Positions 34,602 through 44,166 of a stretch of DNA of 64,000 bases are shown in pieces. The notes under the pieces were generated by a model. It was not told where the DNA came from and did no database searches. It saw only the letters and a program-made list of their open reading frames with translations. Position 1 is the stretch's first letter; the number at the start of each line of letters is the position of its first letter. Source of the DNA: JBKBUF01 sp046290815 (GTDB lineage: Bacteria; Bacteroidota; Bacteroidia; Cytophagales; Cytophagaceae); contig JBKBUF010000024.1 of the NCBI GenBank assembly GCA_046290815.1, positions 1 to 64,000 of the forward strand, given 5' to 3'. The translations under genes and the position numbers were made by a program.

Positions 34602-36309
34602 ACAATTTTTTGTCCCTTATCTTTTTGTCTATTAACTCGCTTGTTTCACCTAGTTCTTTGGCTTTTCTCCACTGCTCAAGAGCAAGATCTTTCTCTCCTA
34701 ATTGAAAAAGAACGTCACCATAGTGTTCCACTATAGTGCCATTGCTTGAATTTTTAACAGCAAGTTCCAGGTATTTTTTGGCACCTTCATAGTCTTTAAG
34801 CATGTATAGAACCCACGCGTAAGTATCCAGGAAGGTAGCCTCGGTAGGGTAATCTTTTATAAGCCTTTCGCAAAGAGTTTTTGCATATTCAAGCCTTTCT
34901 TTTCTAAGAGAGAGGAAATAGCTGTAATTGTTCAGAACATGAGCATTTCTGGAATCAAATTTCAAAACTTCCTCGTAGGCCTCATCGCTCTTTTTGTAAT
35001 CTTTTACTCCATTGTATGCATCACCCAGAGACATGAGAAATTGAATCTTTAGTTCGGTGTTACCGCCTGAAAGTTTTTTGCCTTGTTCGAAAGAGTTGAT
35101 AGCACTTTTATAATTTTTCTTAAGCATATGGCCGGAACCATTGAATAGCCATAAAGAAGATTGATTAGGGAAAAAATCAAGCGCCTCTTCAGAGTGTTTT
35201 ATCATACTGTCAGCTTCGTTGAGTTCCGATTCTATTACCAGAATCTGAGCCCACAAACTGTAGTTGTCGGGATTCAATCTTTTTGATTGGAGATAAGAGG
35301 TAAGTGCGTCTCTTTTTTGCCCATGTAGATAATGGATGTCTCCATTTGCTGCATATGCATTAGATTCATATGGGTGTATTTTTATTAGATCAGAAGCAAG
35401 TTTTACAATACTCTCCTTTTTTATACTGTTCTCGGGAAGCTTTTTAAACTCATTCAGCAATCTTATTTTGATATTTATGTCAGTTTCGGGATCCGAGAAA
35501 ACCTTATGAAGGCATGTTATGGCTTTGTCATATTGTCCTTGGTTTTTATAAATATCAGCCAGCATTGCATAAGAGTGAGTATATCCAGGATGTTCCTTAA
35601 TGACATTCTCCAATAGCTTTATGGCATCGTTTACTTTATTGTTAGCATGAAGTAACTCAGCCTGCCTCAGCTTAAACTCAGGTTCTTCAGGAAAGGAATT
35701 GATCAGGCTTTGACCTTCAGCAAGAGCCTCATTGAGTTTATTGAGCTGAAGATATATTTGCTGCTTTTGTCTGGTTACTTCAGGGCTTTTTCCATAAAAA
35801 TTTTCAACTTTAGCATAAGTCTTTATTGCTTCTTCAGGATTGTTGGAATAAAGGTAAAGTGCAGCAAGATCATAATAATGCTCTTCGGTGCCCGGAACCT
35901 CTGAAAGTAGTTTTTTGTAGACTTTTATTGCTTCCTGATATTCCAGTTTTTTTTCATAAATAAGCGCCTGCAGCAGGTAATAGTACTTGTTCTTATTGTC
36001 TTGCTTTAGGGCTTTTTGAATGTATTGTTGAGCCGGTTCAAGTTTATCAAGATCCACAAAGGTTTTCGCCACCATGTAGTTAACTCCCGGATTGTCCGGA
36101 ACAATTTCGAAAGCTTTTTGAAAATGGTTGAGGGCTTCGCCGAAGTTTTCCACCATATAGTATTTCATCCCTTCTGTGAAATATCCTTCAGCAATGATGT
36201 TTTTTTCTTTTTTTCCTGCTTTAGATAACTTCTGTGCAGAAGTCATCTTAAAGCAGGAAGTAAGTAAAATGATGGTTAAAAAAAATAAGGTATTTATTCT
36301 GAATGTCAT
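34594..36309 (-). CDS. TPR-repeat lipoprotein
   Basis: 571 residues. Lipobox-type N-terminus (FLTIILLTSC, Cys19) followed by about a dozen tetratricopeptide repeats spanning 45-560. Examples are EGMKYYMVENFGEALNHFQK, YYDLAALYLYSNNPEEAI and NNYSYFLSLRKERLEYAKTL. TPR arrays are protein-protein docking surfaces. The first gene after the nucleotidyltransferase (2-nt gap), it is coupled to DUF4292 and the EnvC-like gene. Its partner is unknown. It is shorter than typical PorW/SprE proteins, so that assignment is not made. Confidence 0.82.
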   Translation of the reverse strand: MTFRINTLFFLTIILLTSCFKMTSAQKLSKAGKKEKNIIAEGYFTEGMKYYMVENFGEALNHFQKAFEIVPDNPGVNYMVAKTFVDLDKLEPAQQYIQKALKQDNKNKYYYLLQALIYEKKLEYQEAIKVYKKLLSEVPGTEEHYYDLAALYLYSNNPEEAIKTYAKVENFYGKSPEVTRQKQQIYLQLNKLNEALAEGQSLINSFPEEPEFKLRQAELLHANNKVNDAIKLLENVIKEHPGYTHSYAMLADIYKNQGQYDKAITCLHKVFSDPETDINIKIRLLNEFKKLPENSIKKESIVKLASDLIKIHPYESNAYAANGDIHYLHGQKRDALTSYLQSKRLNPDNYSLWAQILVIESELNEADSMIKHSEEALDFFPNQSSLWLFNGSGHMLKKNYKSAINSFEQGKKLSGGNTELKIQFLMSLGDAYNGVKDYKKSDEAYEEVLKFDSRNAHVLNNYSYFLSLRKERLEYAKTLCERLIKDYPTEATFLDTYAWVLYMLKDYEGAKKYLELAVKNSSNGTIVEHYGDVLFQLGEKDLALEQWRKAKELGETSELIDKKIRDKKLYE

Positions 36310-36311
36310 AA

Positions 36312-37316
36312 TTATTGAGTAATCACGTTGAAATCTCCAACGCTAAGGTCGGCAGACTTCCTTTCGTAAACAGCAGAGTTTCCGATCATTGAATTAGAAA
36401 CGACAGCATTTTTTACAACGGCCTTTTCCTGTACTATAGATTTCTTAATCACAGAATCGCTTACTTTGGTTCCATTACCAATTGAAACGTATGGCCCTAA
36501 TACTGTATTGCTTATTTCTGCGTTTTCTCCGACATATACCGGTGGTATTATAATAGAATTGGTGATTTTAGCAGATTTGGCAACAAGTTCCTGATCTCTG
36601 ATATAGTCCAGATATCTTTCATTGGTTTGAACTGTAGAATCCTTGTTTCCGCAATCCAGCCATTCCGTTACCTTGCCCGTTTTAAATTTAGTGCCTTTGT
36701 TTTTCATATTATCAAGGGCGTTGGTAAGCTGAAATTCACCTTTATCTTTGATATTGTTATCTATAAGGTATTGTAATTCCTTGCTTAGGTAGGCACCATC
36801 TTTGAAATAGTAAATTCCAATAATAGCAAGGTCAGAAATGAAAGTTTCAGGTTTTTCAACAAAGGAAGTAATTTCGCCATTGTTGTTAAGGGTTACAACA
36901 CCGAAAGGCTTAGGGTCTTCTACTTTTTGTACCCAAATGATACCTTCGGCGGAGGTGTCCAACTTGAAGTCTGCTTTGAAAAGAGTATCTGCAAAAGCAA
37001 CCACCATTTCACCCTGCAAAGAAGGTTTAGCGCACAATATCGCATGCGCAGTGCCTAAAGCTTCTTCCTGGTAATAAATACTACCTTTGGCTCCCACAGA
37101 AGCGGCAATATCCATAAGTTTTTTTTCAACCTCTTTTCCGAAATGGCCAATTATGAATGCCACTTCATCCACTTTGGCATTACACACTTTGGCAATATCC
37201 TCTACCAGTCTTTGGACAATCGGTTTTCCTGCTATAGGAATAAGAGGTTTAGGAACAGTTAAGGTATGTGGGCGCATTCTTTTGCCCATCCCCGCCATTG
37301 GAATAATGATCTTCAT
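36312..37316 (-). CDS. Sugar-phosphate nucleotidyltransferase with left-handed beta-helix tail
   Basis: 334 residues. The N-terminal nucleotidyltransferase domain (about 1-235) begins IIIPMAGMGKRMRPHT and continues PKPLIPIAGKPI, the G-x-G-x-R ... P-K signature. FADTLFKADF supplies the metal Asp, and VEKPETFISDLAIIGIYYF follows. The C-terminal 90 residues are hexapeptide repeats (VYVGENAEISNTVLGPYVSIGNGTKVSDSVI), a left-handed beta-helix. It probably makes an NDP-sugar for surface polysaccharide. The nearby flippase supports that, but the sugar is unknown. Confidence 0.87.
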   Translation of the reverse strand: MKIIIPMAGMGKRMRPHTLTVPKPLIPIAGKPIVQRLVEDIAKVCNAKVDEVAFIIGHFGKEVEKKLMDIAASVGAKGSIYYQEEALGTAHAILCAKPSLQGEMVVAFADTLFKADFKLDTSAEGIIWVQKVEDPKPFGVVTLNNNGEITSFVEKPETFISDLAIIGIYYFKDGAYLSKELQYLIDNNIKDKGEFQLTNALDNMKNKGTKFKTGKVTEWLDCGNKDSTVQTNERYLDYIRDQELVAKSAKITNSIIIPPVYVGENAEISNTVLGPYVSIGNGTKVSDSVIKKSIVQEKAVVKNAVVSNSMIGNSAVYERKSADLSVGDFNVITQ

Positions 37317-37392
37317 AAATAAATGCTGTTAATTAAGGTTAAAGGTTGTATTTATACGGATTATAAATCAAAATGATTTAAAGAAAATTTGC

Positions 37393-37827
37393 CTATTTCA
37401 CTCCGGTGCTTCCGAAGCCTCCAGCAGCCCTTTCTGAATTGGCCAATTCCTTAACTGAAATCCAATTAATTTGTTCGTGTTTTGCAATTACCATCTGGGC
37501 GATTCTTTCACCGTCATTTATAATAAATTCTTCCTGTGAAAGGTTGATCAATAATACCTTTATTTCTCCCCTGTAATCTGCGTCTATCGTGCCTGGGCTG
37601 TTTAATACCGTAATCCCGTTTTTGAATGCCAACCCGCTCCTGGGTCTTATCTGAGCTTCGAATCCTTGAGGAAGCTCCATATAGAGTCCGGTAGGTACAA
37701 GTGTTCTTTGTAAAGGTTTAAGAACAATAGGATCCTTAAGGTCTGCACGCAAATCCATTCCGGCTGAACTTTGCGTTTGGTAGGCAGGTAAAGGATGTTT
37801 AGATTGGTTTACAACTCTTACTTCCAT
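37393..37827 (-). CDS. dut: dUTP diphosphatase
   Basis: Hydrolyses dUTP to dUMP, keeping uracil out of DNA. 144 residues from the ATG at 37827 (MEVRVVNQ). An upstream ATG at 37848 would add seven residues and is less likely. The conserved trimeric dUTPase motifs are seen in order: AGMDLRADL, RPRSGLAF, GTIDADYRGEIKV, ERIAQMVIAK, and the C-terminal RAAGGFGSTG arm that closes the active site. Confidence 0.94.
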   Translation of the reverse strand: MEVRVVNQSKHPLPAYQTQSSAGMDLRADLKDPIVLKPLQRTLVPTGLYMELPQGFEAQIRPRSGLAFKNGITVLNSPGTIDADYRGEIKVLLINLSQEEFIINDGERIAQMVIAKHEQINWISVKELANSERAAGGFGSTGVK

Positions 37828-37899
37828 AAATCCAACAAAATAAGGCATTTACCAGGGTTTTACCCTCATTTTTTAGTTTGCCGGGTAAAAATACAAAAA

Positions 37900-39399
37900 T
37901 TATGATGCTTTAAAATTGAATTCTTTTTTTTCCTTTAAAAAAACAATAAGTATGAATAGAATAATGAGGCAAAATTGATATGCATAGGATAGAAGTGTCC
38001 CTTCTCCGAATGGATAGAGCAGGGCAGCAATAGATAATAGCACAACAGTTGATATATAAAAGAAAGCAGAGCCCAGTTTGTAAGGTATAGGATAATATTT
38101 TTTTCCCCAGTAATAGCTGAGGGCAGACATGAAAAAATAACATATCAGGGTGGTTGCAGCGCTGCCCATGTACCCGAAATAGGGAATAAGCAGTAAATTG
38201 AAAATAATGGTAATAAATGCTCCTGCAATGCTAATTATTGTACCTAAATGTGTTTTGTCAGTCAATTTATACCACATGGATAGGTTGTAGTATATCCCGA
38301 GGAAAAGGTTGGCCATTAGTAAGACAGGTACAACAAGAATTGCTTCCCTGAAAATTTCCTTTCTTAGTATTAATTTAAAAATGGAGAGGTTAGCACTTAC
38401 ACCCAGATATATAAAGCAACAGGCGATGACAAACCATTTCATAACCCTTGCAAAAAGCTCCGGAGCTTTTTTGTCTGATGCACGAGAAAAAAAGAAAGGG
38501 TCTGCGGCGTATCTGAATGCCTGGACTCCTAAGGACATAAACATGGATAATTTATAGCATGCTCCAAAAATACCTAGAGCTTCCAGGTTGCTCCTGTCTG
38601 TATAATATCCTTCGGGCAGCCAGTGTTTTAACATTACCCGGCTTAACATTTCATCAATCATGCCAGCCAATCCTATGAACATCATGGGAATAGAATAAGG
38701 TATCATCCGTTTTATTTCGTCTGTAAATGAAAACTTAAACCCTCTGAAAGAGCTAAATAAAAAAGGTAGTGTTACCAGGCTTGCAATAAAGTTGGAGATT
38801 AGAATATACTCGACATTTCTCTCCGGATTATATATGTATGAAACAATGTCTGTGAATTCCGGAAAAATCTTTCCCAGATAGACTTTTCTGCAAAAGATAA
38901 GAAAAAACAGGTTGAAGCCAATGTTTACCGAGATGTTGAATAGTTTTGCAAAGGCAAATTTCCCGGCTTTATTTTCCAGACGTAACCTTGCAAAGGGGAT
39001 ATTGGCAATTGCATCAAGTGCAAGTATAAGTGCAAGCCATATGATGTAATTTTCATTTCCTCTATATTTAAGAATGTCTGCAATTGGTTTTGAAAATAGT
39101 ATAATGATTCCCGAGAAAAGAAATGAGGTGATCAGGATGGAACTAAGGGTATTGTTAAACGTTACTTCTTTATGAATTCCTTCTTTGTTTGAAAAACGGA
39201 AATACGCTGTCTCCAGTCCGAATAAATAGATAACATTCAAAAAAGCCACAATGGCGTATAGCTCCGTCATTGCTCCGAACTCTTCTGCAAATAAAACGGA
39301 AGTATAAAAAGGTACTAATAAAAAATTTAATGTCCTGCCAATGATACTGCTTAAACCATATAAGGCAGTTTGTCCGGCAAGCTTTTTTAGCATTGACAT
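37900..39399 (-). CDS. Polysaccharide flippase (Wzx/MOP superfamily)
   Basis: 499 residues with 12-14 predicted transmembrane helices over the whole length. The start KKLAGQTALYGLSSIIGRTLNFLLVPFYTS is characteristic of polysaccharide-biosynthesis flippases. These move lipid-linked sugars across the inner membrane. Neighbours fit surface glycan supply: the nucleotidyltransferase at 36312 is two genes downstream. The cargo is not known. Confidence 0.88.
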   Translation of the reverse strand: MSMLKKLAGQTALYGLSSIIGRTLNFLLVPFYTSVLFAEEFGAMTELYAIVAFLNVIYLFGLETAYFRFSNKEGIHKEVTFNNTLSSILITSFLFSGIIILFSKPIADILKYRGNENYIIWLALILALDAIANIPFARLRLENKAGKFAFAKLFNISVNIGFNLFFLIFCRKVYLGKIFPEFTDIVSYIYNPERNVEYILISNFIASLVTLPFLFSSFRGFKFSFTDEIKRMIPYSIPMMFIGLAGMIDEMLSRVMLKHWLPEGYYTDRSNLEALGIFGACYKLSMFMSLGVQAFRYAADPFFFSRASDKKAPELFARVMKWFVIACCFIYLGVSANLSIFKLILRKEIFREAILVVPVLLMANLFLGIYYNLSMWYKLTDKTHLGTIISIAGAFITIIFNLLLIPYFGYMGSAATTLICYFFMSALSYYWGKKYYPIPYKLGSAFFYISTVVLLSIAALLYPFGEGTLLSYAYQFCLIILFILIVFLKEKKEFNFKAS

Positions 39400-39420
39400 G
39401 CGGAAATCTGGTGTTAAAAA

Positions 39421-40203
39421 TTACGAAGCATTAAATTCGGGTTTTCTTTTTTCAAGGAAGGCAGTGGTTCCTTCTTTGAAGTCATCAGTCTTGCAACAAA
39501 TTCCAAAAGAATTTGCTTCAGTTTGAAATCCGTTTTCTTCCTTGGCGAAAGCAGCATTTACACATTCCACCACCTGTGCTATAGCAATCGGAGCTTTCTG
39601 TTTTATTTTATTTAAAAGTTCAAGACATCTTGGCATCAAGCCATCTTTGTCGGTTACATGATTTACCAATCCTATACGGTGAGCTTCCTCGGCAGTTATC
39701 ATTTCCCCGGTCATGATCATTTCAAAAGCCCTTCCTTTTCCAACCAACAATGGGAGTCTTTGGGTGCCTCCATAGCCAGGCAATATTCCAAGAGAAACTT
39801 CCGGTAAACCGAATTTTGCATTGTCACTTGCTATTCTGATATGACATGCCAATGCAAGTTCACAGCCGCCACCAAGAGCAAAACCGTTTACAGCTGCTAT
39901 AACAGGTTTTGGACATTTTTCAATCATGTCGAATATTTCCTGACCCTGTTCAGCAAATTTCCTGGCATTTACATCTGATAGTTCAGAGATTTCTTTTATG
40001 TCTGCACCTGCCACAAATGCTTTTTCTCCTGCCCCCGTAATGATAAGACCTTTGATTTCGTCATTGTCGTAGACCTGCTGAACAGCATCTTTTATTTCCA
40101 GAAGTGTCTCTTGGTTTAATGCATTCAGTTTTTCCAGCCTGTTGATAGTTATCAGTAAGATATTATCGTTGACAGACAAGGCAAGATTATTGTAATCAGT
40201 CAT
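39421..40203 (-). CDS. Enoyl-CoA hydratase/isomerase family protein
   Basis: 260 residues with the crotonase fold. Oxyanion-hole segments KAFVAGADIKEI and GFALGGGCELALACHIRIA are present. Both catalytic glutamates of hydratases can be placed, in GGGCELA and LPEVSLGILPGYGGTQRLP. It hydrates 2-enoyl-CoA in fatty acid breakdown or a related path. The chain-length preference is unknown. Confidence 0.92.
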   Translation of the reverse strand: MTDYNNLALSVNDNILLITINRLEKLNALNQETLLEIKDAVQQVYDNDEIKGLIITGAGEKAFVAGADIKEISELSDVNARKFAEQGQEIFDMIEKCPKPVIAAVNGFALGGGCELALACHIRIASDNAKFGLPEVSLGILPGYGGTQRLPLLVGKGRAFEMIMTGEMITAEEAHRIGLVNHVTDKDGLMPRCLELLNKIKQKAPIAIAQVVECVNAAFAKEENGFQTEANSFGICCKTDDFKEGTTAFLEKRKPEFNAS

Positions 40204-40313
40204 ATAATAGTTGTATGCTCAAAACAATATTACTAAAAAAAACTTCAAATTGTTATTAAATAGACTAAAAGGGCTTATTAGCTCAAGCTTATTATATTTT
40301 TTGTACTATGAAG

Positions 40314-41201
40314 TTATTTTTTGCTGGCTTTAAAAAGTATTTCTTTTTCCCTTTTACTCAGGCTTTGATATCCGGATCTGGAGATTTTGTCAAGTATGGC
40401 ATCAATAACTTTCTGGTCAGGCTCTTCCTCAGAAAAATTTTTTATCTGGTCTTCATTCCTATAGGAGACTTTAAGTTTTCTTCTTGAAAAAAGCTTTGAA
40501 AAGAAATTGTTAGTTTTGCTGATTGGTTTTCCAAGATCTGTTCCTGATTTAAGTTGTTTGATAAAAATGTAACCTAGTAAAGCACCACCGAGATGTGCAA
40601 CATTTCCTCCTGCATTGGATCCTACAGAACCAATAAATGAAAGAAGAATGAAGAATGCCGCAATGTAAACAATTCTTACAGGCCCAAGAAACACCAAATA
40701 GAATGAATAATGAGGAAGTAAGGTTGCTGCGGCCACGACTACTGCATAAACACTGGCAGAAGCCCCTACCATAATGGTTGCAGGTGCTCTTTGAACGAAG
40801 AAAGGTACCAGGTTAAACAAAAGCAAATAAATAATGGCTCCTGCAAGCCCTCCAAGAATGTAGAGGTTCACCAATCTTCTGTTTCCTAAATATTCAGTTA
40901 TAAGTCTGCCAAACCAGTAAAGCCCAAGCATATTAAACAAAATATGAAAAGGCAAAGGAATTTCATGTGTGAAGAAATAGGTGAACATTGTCCATGGCTT
41001 TCTCAGGAAGTCCATGAAAACAGCAGGTATGGCTTGCTGAACGTAAATTAAATTAAAATAAGATTCATTCTGTAGCACACCTTTAGAGAAAACCCAGATA
41101 ATTATATCCGCAAGGTATACTGCGACATTGATCAGAATAATTTTGATGAGCCCGTTTTCGGGTTTTCTGAATTCGTTTTTAAAGTCTTCTACAAGATTCA
41201 T
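40314..41201 (-). CDS. Rhomboid-family intramembrane serine protease (1)
   Basis: 295 residues. Six transmembrane helices occupy about 20-225, then a cytosolic tail of charged helices (LSKREKEILFKASKK at the end). The catalytic Ser is in MVGASASVYAVV (G-x-S-x) and the His in NVAHLGGALLGYIF. FHILFNMLGLYWFG is the L1/helix 2 motif. It starts 1 nt after its paralogue, so both are cotranscribed with mutL upstream. The substrate is unknown. Confidence 0.88.
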   Translation of the reverse strand: MNLVEDFKNEFRKPENGLIKIILINVAVYLADIIIWVFSKGVLQNESYFNLIYVQQAIPAVFMDFLRKPWTMFTYFFTHEIPLPFHILFNMLGLYWFGRLITEYLGNRRLVNLYILGGLAGAIIYLLLFNLVPFFVQRAPATIMVGASASVYAVVVAAATLLPHYSFYLVFLGPVRIVYIAAFFILLSFIGSVGSNAGGNVAHLGGALLGYIFIKQLKSGTDLGKPISKTNNFFSKLFSRRKLKVSYRNEDQIKNFSEEEPDQKVIDAILDKISRSGYQSLSKREKEILFKASKK

Positions 41202-41202
41202 A

Positions 41203-41997
41203 TTAATAAAAACGATCGTTTTTAGTCCGCCAATATTTTATTACCAGGAAAGCACAAACCATACCACCCAAATGTGCAAAGTGTGCAATATTATCTCCCG
41301 GCACCTTCCTTACTCCGGCAAACAATGCAACAATTGCCAAAATGGCCACCATGTATTTTGCTTTTATCGGAATAGGTGGAAAAATGAGCATGAGTACCGT
41401 ATTTGGAAATAACATTCCGAAACCCATTAATACTCCGTAAATAGCTCCGGAAGCACCTACCATTGGTCCATTCAAAACCGCATTATAGATTTGAATCACA
41501 ACATTTTCTGCTGCATCAATCAAGTTTGGATTGTCAGGTTGGGATTCAAATTGATATTCCAATTGTTGTGGAACACCATAAAGGTAAGGCTCAGGTGAAA
41601 ATTGTCTTACAAAATTTATATAGGTTGAAGGAGATGGATCATTCAAAAACATCAGTTTAGCTTCTTCAAGCTGTCTTATTTCATAATAATTTACTCCCAT
41701 GTAGATCAACGCTGCGCCAAAACCGCAAATCAGATAGAAAGCAAGAAACCTGTTAGGCCCCCACACCCTCTCCAGCATTGGTCCAAACATAAAAAGGACA
41801 AACATATTAAAAAATAAATGCATAAAATCTGCATGCATGAACATGTGTGTAAGCAGCTGCCATGGCATGAATGTAGGCGCATAAAAATTTCTCAATGCAA
41901 ACATGCTAAGGTCAAGGTTCAGAAAAGTCTGAATAAACAATACAGCAGCATTGATTATGATAAGATATTTAACAACAGGTGTAATCTGAAATCTCAT
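41203..41997 (-). CDS. Rhomboid-family intramembrane serine protease (2)
   Basis: 264 residues. Catalytic Ser in MVGASGAIYGVLMGFG (G-A-S-G) and His in IAHFAHLGGMVCAF. FMHLFFNMFVLFMFGPMLE is the conserved HxxxN-type helix 2. An insert of about 60 residues follows helix 3 (KLMFLNDPSPSTYINF and beyond), larger than in E. coli GlpG. It lies 5 nt after mutL and 1 nt before rhomboid (1). Confidence 0.9.
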   Translation of the reverse strand: MRFQITPVVKYLIIINAAVLFIQTFLNLDLSMFALRNFYAPTFMPWQLLTHMFMHADFMHLFFNMFVLFMFGPMLERVWGPNRFLAFYLICGFGAALIYMGVNYYEIRQLEEAKLMFLNDPSPSTYINFVRQFSPEPYLYGVPQQLEYQFESQPDNPNLIDAAENVVIQIYNAVLNGPMVGASGAIYGVLMGFGMLFPNTVLMLIFPPIPIKAKYMVAILAIVALFAGVRKVPGDNIAHFAHLGGMVCAFLVIKYWRTKNDRFY

Positions 41998-42002
41998 TCC
42001 TT

Positions 42003-43841
42003 TCAGGGTTTATTAAAAAATTTCTCTACTCTGGCCATATCAACGATAACAATAGTCAGGTTGCCATTGGGCGCATAGTTTGGTGTCTTGCAGGCAAACA
42101 GCTGGTCAATTAAAGTGTTCATTTCCATAAGTGATAATTTGGTCCCTGGCTTTATGGATGCTTTTCTGGCGAGTGATCGGGCAAGATTTTCTTTTTTGTC
42201 CAATTTCAGCTCCGACATGTTTACTTTGTATTGCTCAATTAATCCTTCAAAAAGTGCCTTTTCACTTCCGCCTTGTACATCGGCAGGAATACCATTTACG
42301 ACTATTGTGTTTTTTCCAAACAGATTAAAGACAAAACCTAAGGCTTTTATTTCGTCTTCCAACTCCATTACCAGTGCAAAGTCAGCCGGGTTTAATTCTA
42401 TACTTTGCGGAAAAAGAAACTGCTGTGAAGCTCCGAATTTGTTGTTCAGCAGTTGCAGGTATTTCTCATAAAGTATTCTTTCATGAGCAGCATGCTGATC
42501 AACAATAAGCATGCCTGATTTTACCTGAGTAACAATATACTTTTGATGCAGTTGAAACGTGCTTTGGCTTTCGTTGTATAGCAAGTCTTTTTTTAGATTA
42601 AGGTTTTCCGATTTATTTTGAAAATTCACAGCACTTTCCAGTCTGATTGTCTCCATTCCTGAAGCTTGAACGGATCTGTCTGCATCAATGTTTTTTTCAA
42701 AATTCTGGTAAAGACTCATCCAATCTTTGTCTCCCTCATCTTTTTTGGTAAAACTTTGCGAAGGATAATTCTCGGCTTTCCATGAAGGCTTTTCAGGGTT
42801 TCCGATTCCTGCAAAATTTACATTAAGATCAAAGTCAAGCGAAGGAGTTATATTATGTGTTCCCAATGCTTTCTTTACAGCGGCCCTGATAATTGCATAC
42901 ATGGTTTTTTCGTCATCAAACTTTATCTCCGTTTTAGTCGGATGCACATTGATATCAATATGCTTAGGGTCTATTTCTATAAACAATACATAGAAAGGAT
43001 ATGATTCTTCAGATATCAGCTGCTCAAATGCATTCATCACTGCATGGTGAAGATAGTTGTTCCTTATGTACCTTTTGTTTACAAAGAAAAACTGCTCTCC
43101 TCTGGTTTTCTTGCTGAACTCCGGTTTGCCGATATAGCCGGAAATTTTTATCTGATCTGTTTCTTCATTACAAGGAATGAGTTGCTCTTTGTAGGCAGCC
43201 CCGAATAAAGAAACAATCCGACGACTGAGCTTTTCTGACGGAAGATTGTATGTTTCCAGGTCATTTTGATAAAGTGATAAGGCGATCCCGGGATATGCAA
43301 GAGCTACTCTCAGGAATTCGTCCAGAATATGCCTTAATTCAACAGGATTAGACTTAAGGAAATTTCTTCTGGCCGGAACATTATAAAATAAATTTTTAAC
43401 ACTGATGGAAGTGCCGTCAGGACTAGCGGTGAACTCCTGAGTTTTAATTTCAGAACCTTCAATTTTGATGAGGGTGCCAAGTTCATCTTCAGATCTTTTG
43501 GTTTTAAGTTCAACCTGGGCTACAGCTGCAATGGAAGCGAGCGCTTCTCCGCGAAATCCGAAGGTGCGTATGGCAAAAAGATCTTCAGGGTTAGAAATTT
43601 TAGATGTTGCATGCCTTTCAAAGGACATGCGGGCATCAGTCGGAGACATGCCTTTGCCGTCATCTATTACCTGGATCAGTGTTTTACCAGCCTCTTTAAC
43701 AATTAGTTGTATGGATTTGCTATTTGCGTCTACCGAATTTTCCAACAACTCTTTTACAACTGACGCAGGCCTCTGAACTACTTCTCCTGCAGCAATCTGA
43801 TTGGCTAAATAGTCGGGTAACAATCGAATTATGTCTGACAT
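42003..43841 (-). CDS. mutL: DNA mismatch repair protein MutL (endonuclease type)
   Basis: 612 residues. The GHKL ATPase N-terminus shows IRLLPDYLANQIAAGEVV, LLENSVDA, VIDDGKGM and TFGFRGEALASIA. A Ser/Asn-rich linker follows (about 335-420). The C-terminal domain keeps DQHAAHERILYE, the endonuclease motif DQHA-x2-E-x4-E, so this MutL nicks DNA, as in most bacteria lacking MutH. First gene of a run with two rhomboids. Confidence 0.95.
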   Translation of the reverse strand: MSDIIRLLPDYLANQIAAGEVVQRPASVVKELLENSVDANSKSIQLIVKEAGKTLIQVIDDGKGMSPTDARMSFERHATSKISNPEDLFAIRTFGFRGEALASIAAVAQVELKTKRSEDELGTLIKIEGSEIKTQEFTASPDGTSISVKNLFYNVPARRNFLKSNPVELRHILDEFLRVALAYPGIALSLYQNDLETYNLPSEKLSRRIVSLFGAAYKEQLIPCNEETDQIKISGYIGKPEFSKKTRGEQFFFVNKRYIRNNYLHHAVMNAFEQLISEESYPFYVLFIEIDPKHIDINVHPTKTEIKFDDEKTMYAIIRAAVKKALGTHNITPSLDFDLNVNFAGIGNPEKPSWKAENYPSQSFTKKDEGDKDWMSLYQNFEKNIDADRSVQASGMETIRLESAVNFQNKSENLNLKKDLLYNESQSTFQLHQKYIVTQVKSGMLIVDQHAAHERILYEKYLQLLNNKFGASQQFLFPQSIELNPADFALVMELEDEIKALGFVFNLFGKNTIVVNGIPADVQGGSEKALFEGLIEQYKVNMSELKLDKKENLARSLARKASIKPGTKLSLMEMNTLIDQLFACKTPNYAPNGNLTIVIVDMARVEKFFNKP

Positions 43842-44166
43842 TAACTAAAATGAATGAAAACTAAAAATATATTGTTCAACACTAAAATGATTTTCTAAGG
43901 AAAAAGTTATCCTTTCAGGTCTATCGCAGTAAATTAGTCTGAGAATAAGTAATTTTTGTAACCATTTATAGCTGATAATTGCCAATAATAACAAACAACT
44001 GGCTTATATTTGGAATTATTTACAAAATAGGCCAATTATTCATAATTAAGAATACAAAATTAAAATATTTTAAGGTACAGTATTTTTCTGCTTTGAGCAT
44101 AATTATTGCTACTGTCAGAAGGTTAAGGTGATATAATAAATTTTTAATCTGAAGAAATATTAAATA
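43842..44166. other. 325-bp divergent intergenic region between mutL and the GH3 gene
   Basis: AT-rich, with no reading frame of interest. An exact -7 match, TATATTTG (44005-44012, plus strand), may be the GH3-gene promoter. A TTG at 43979-43981 lies 23 nt upstream of it, slightly wide of the usual spacing. Confidence 0.45.

Noticed and set aside
34594..36309. Calling the TPR lipoprotein PorW/SprE
   Set aside because: The length and lack of other distinguishing motifs do not support it; many TPR lipoproteins share this layout.
40270..40300. Possible terminator between the rhomboid gene and the hydratase gene
   Set aside because: The GCTTATTA copies are direct, not inverted, repeats, so no hairpin forms.
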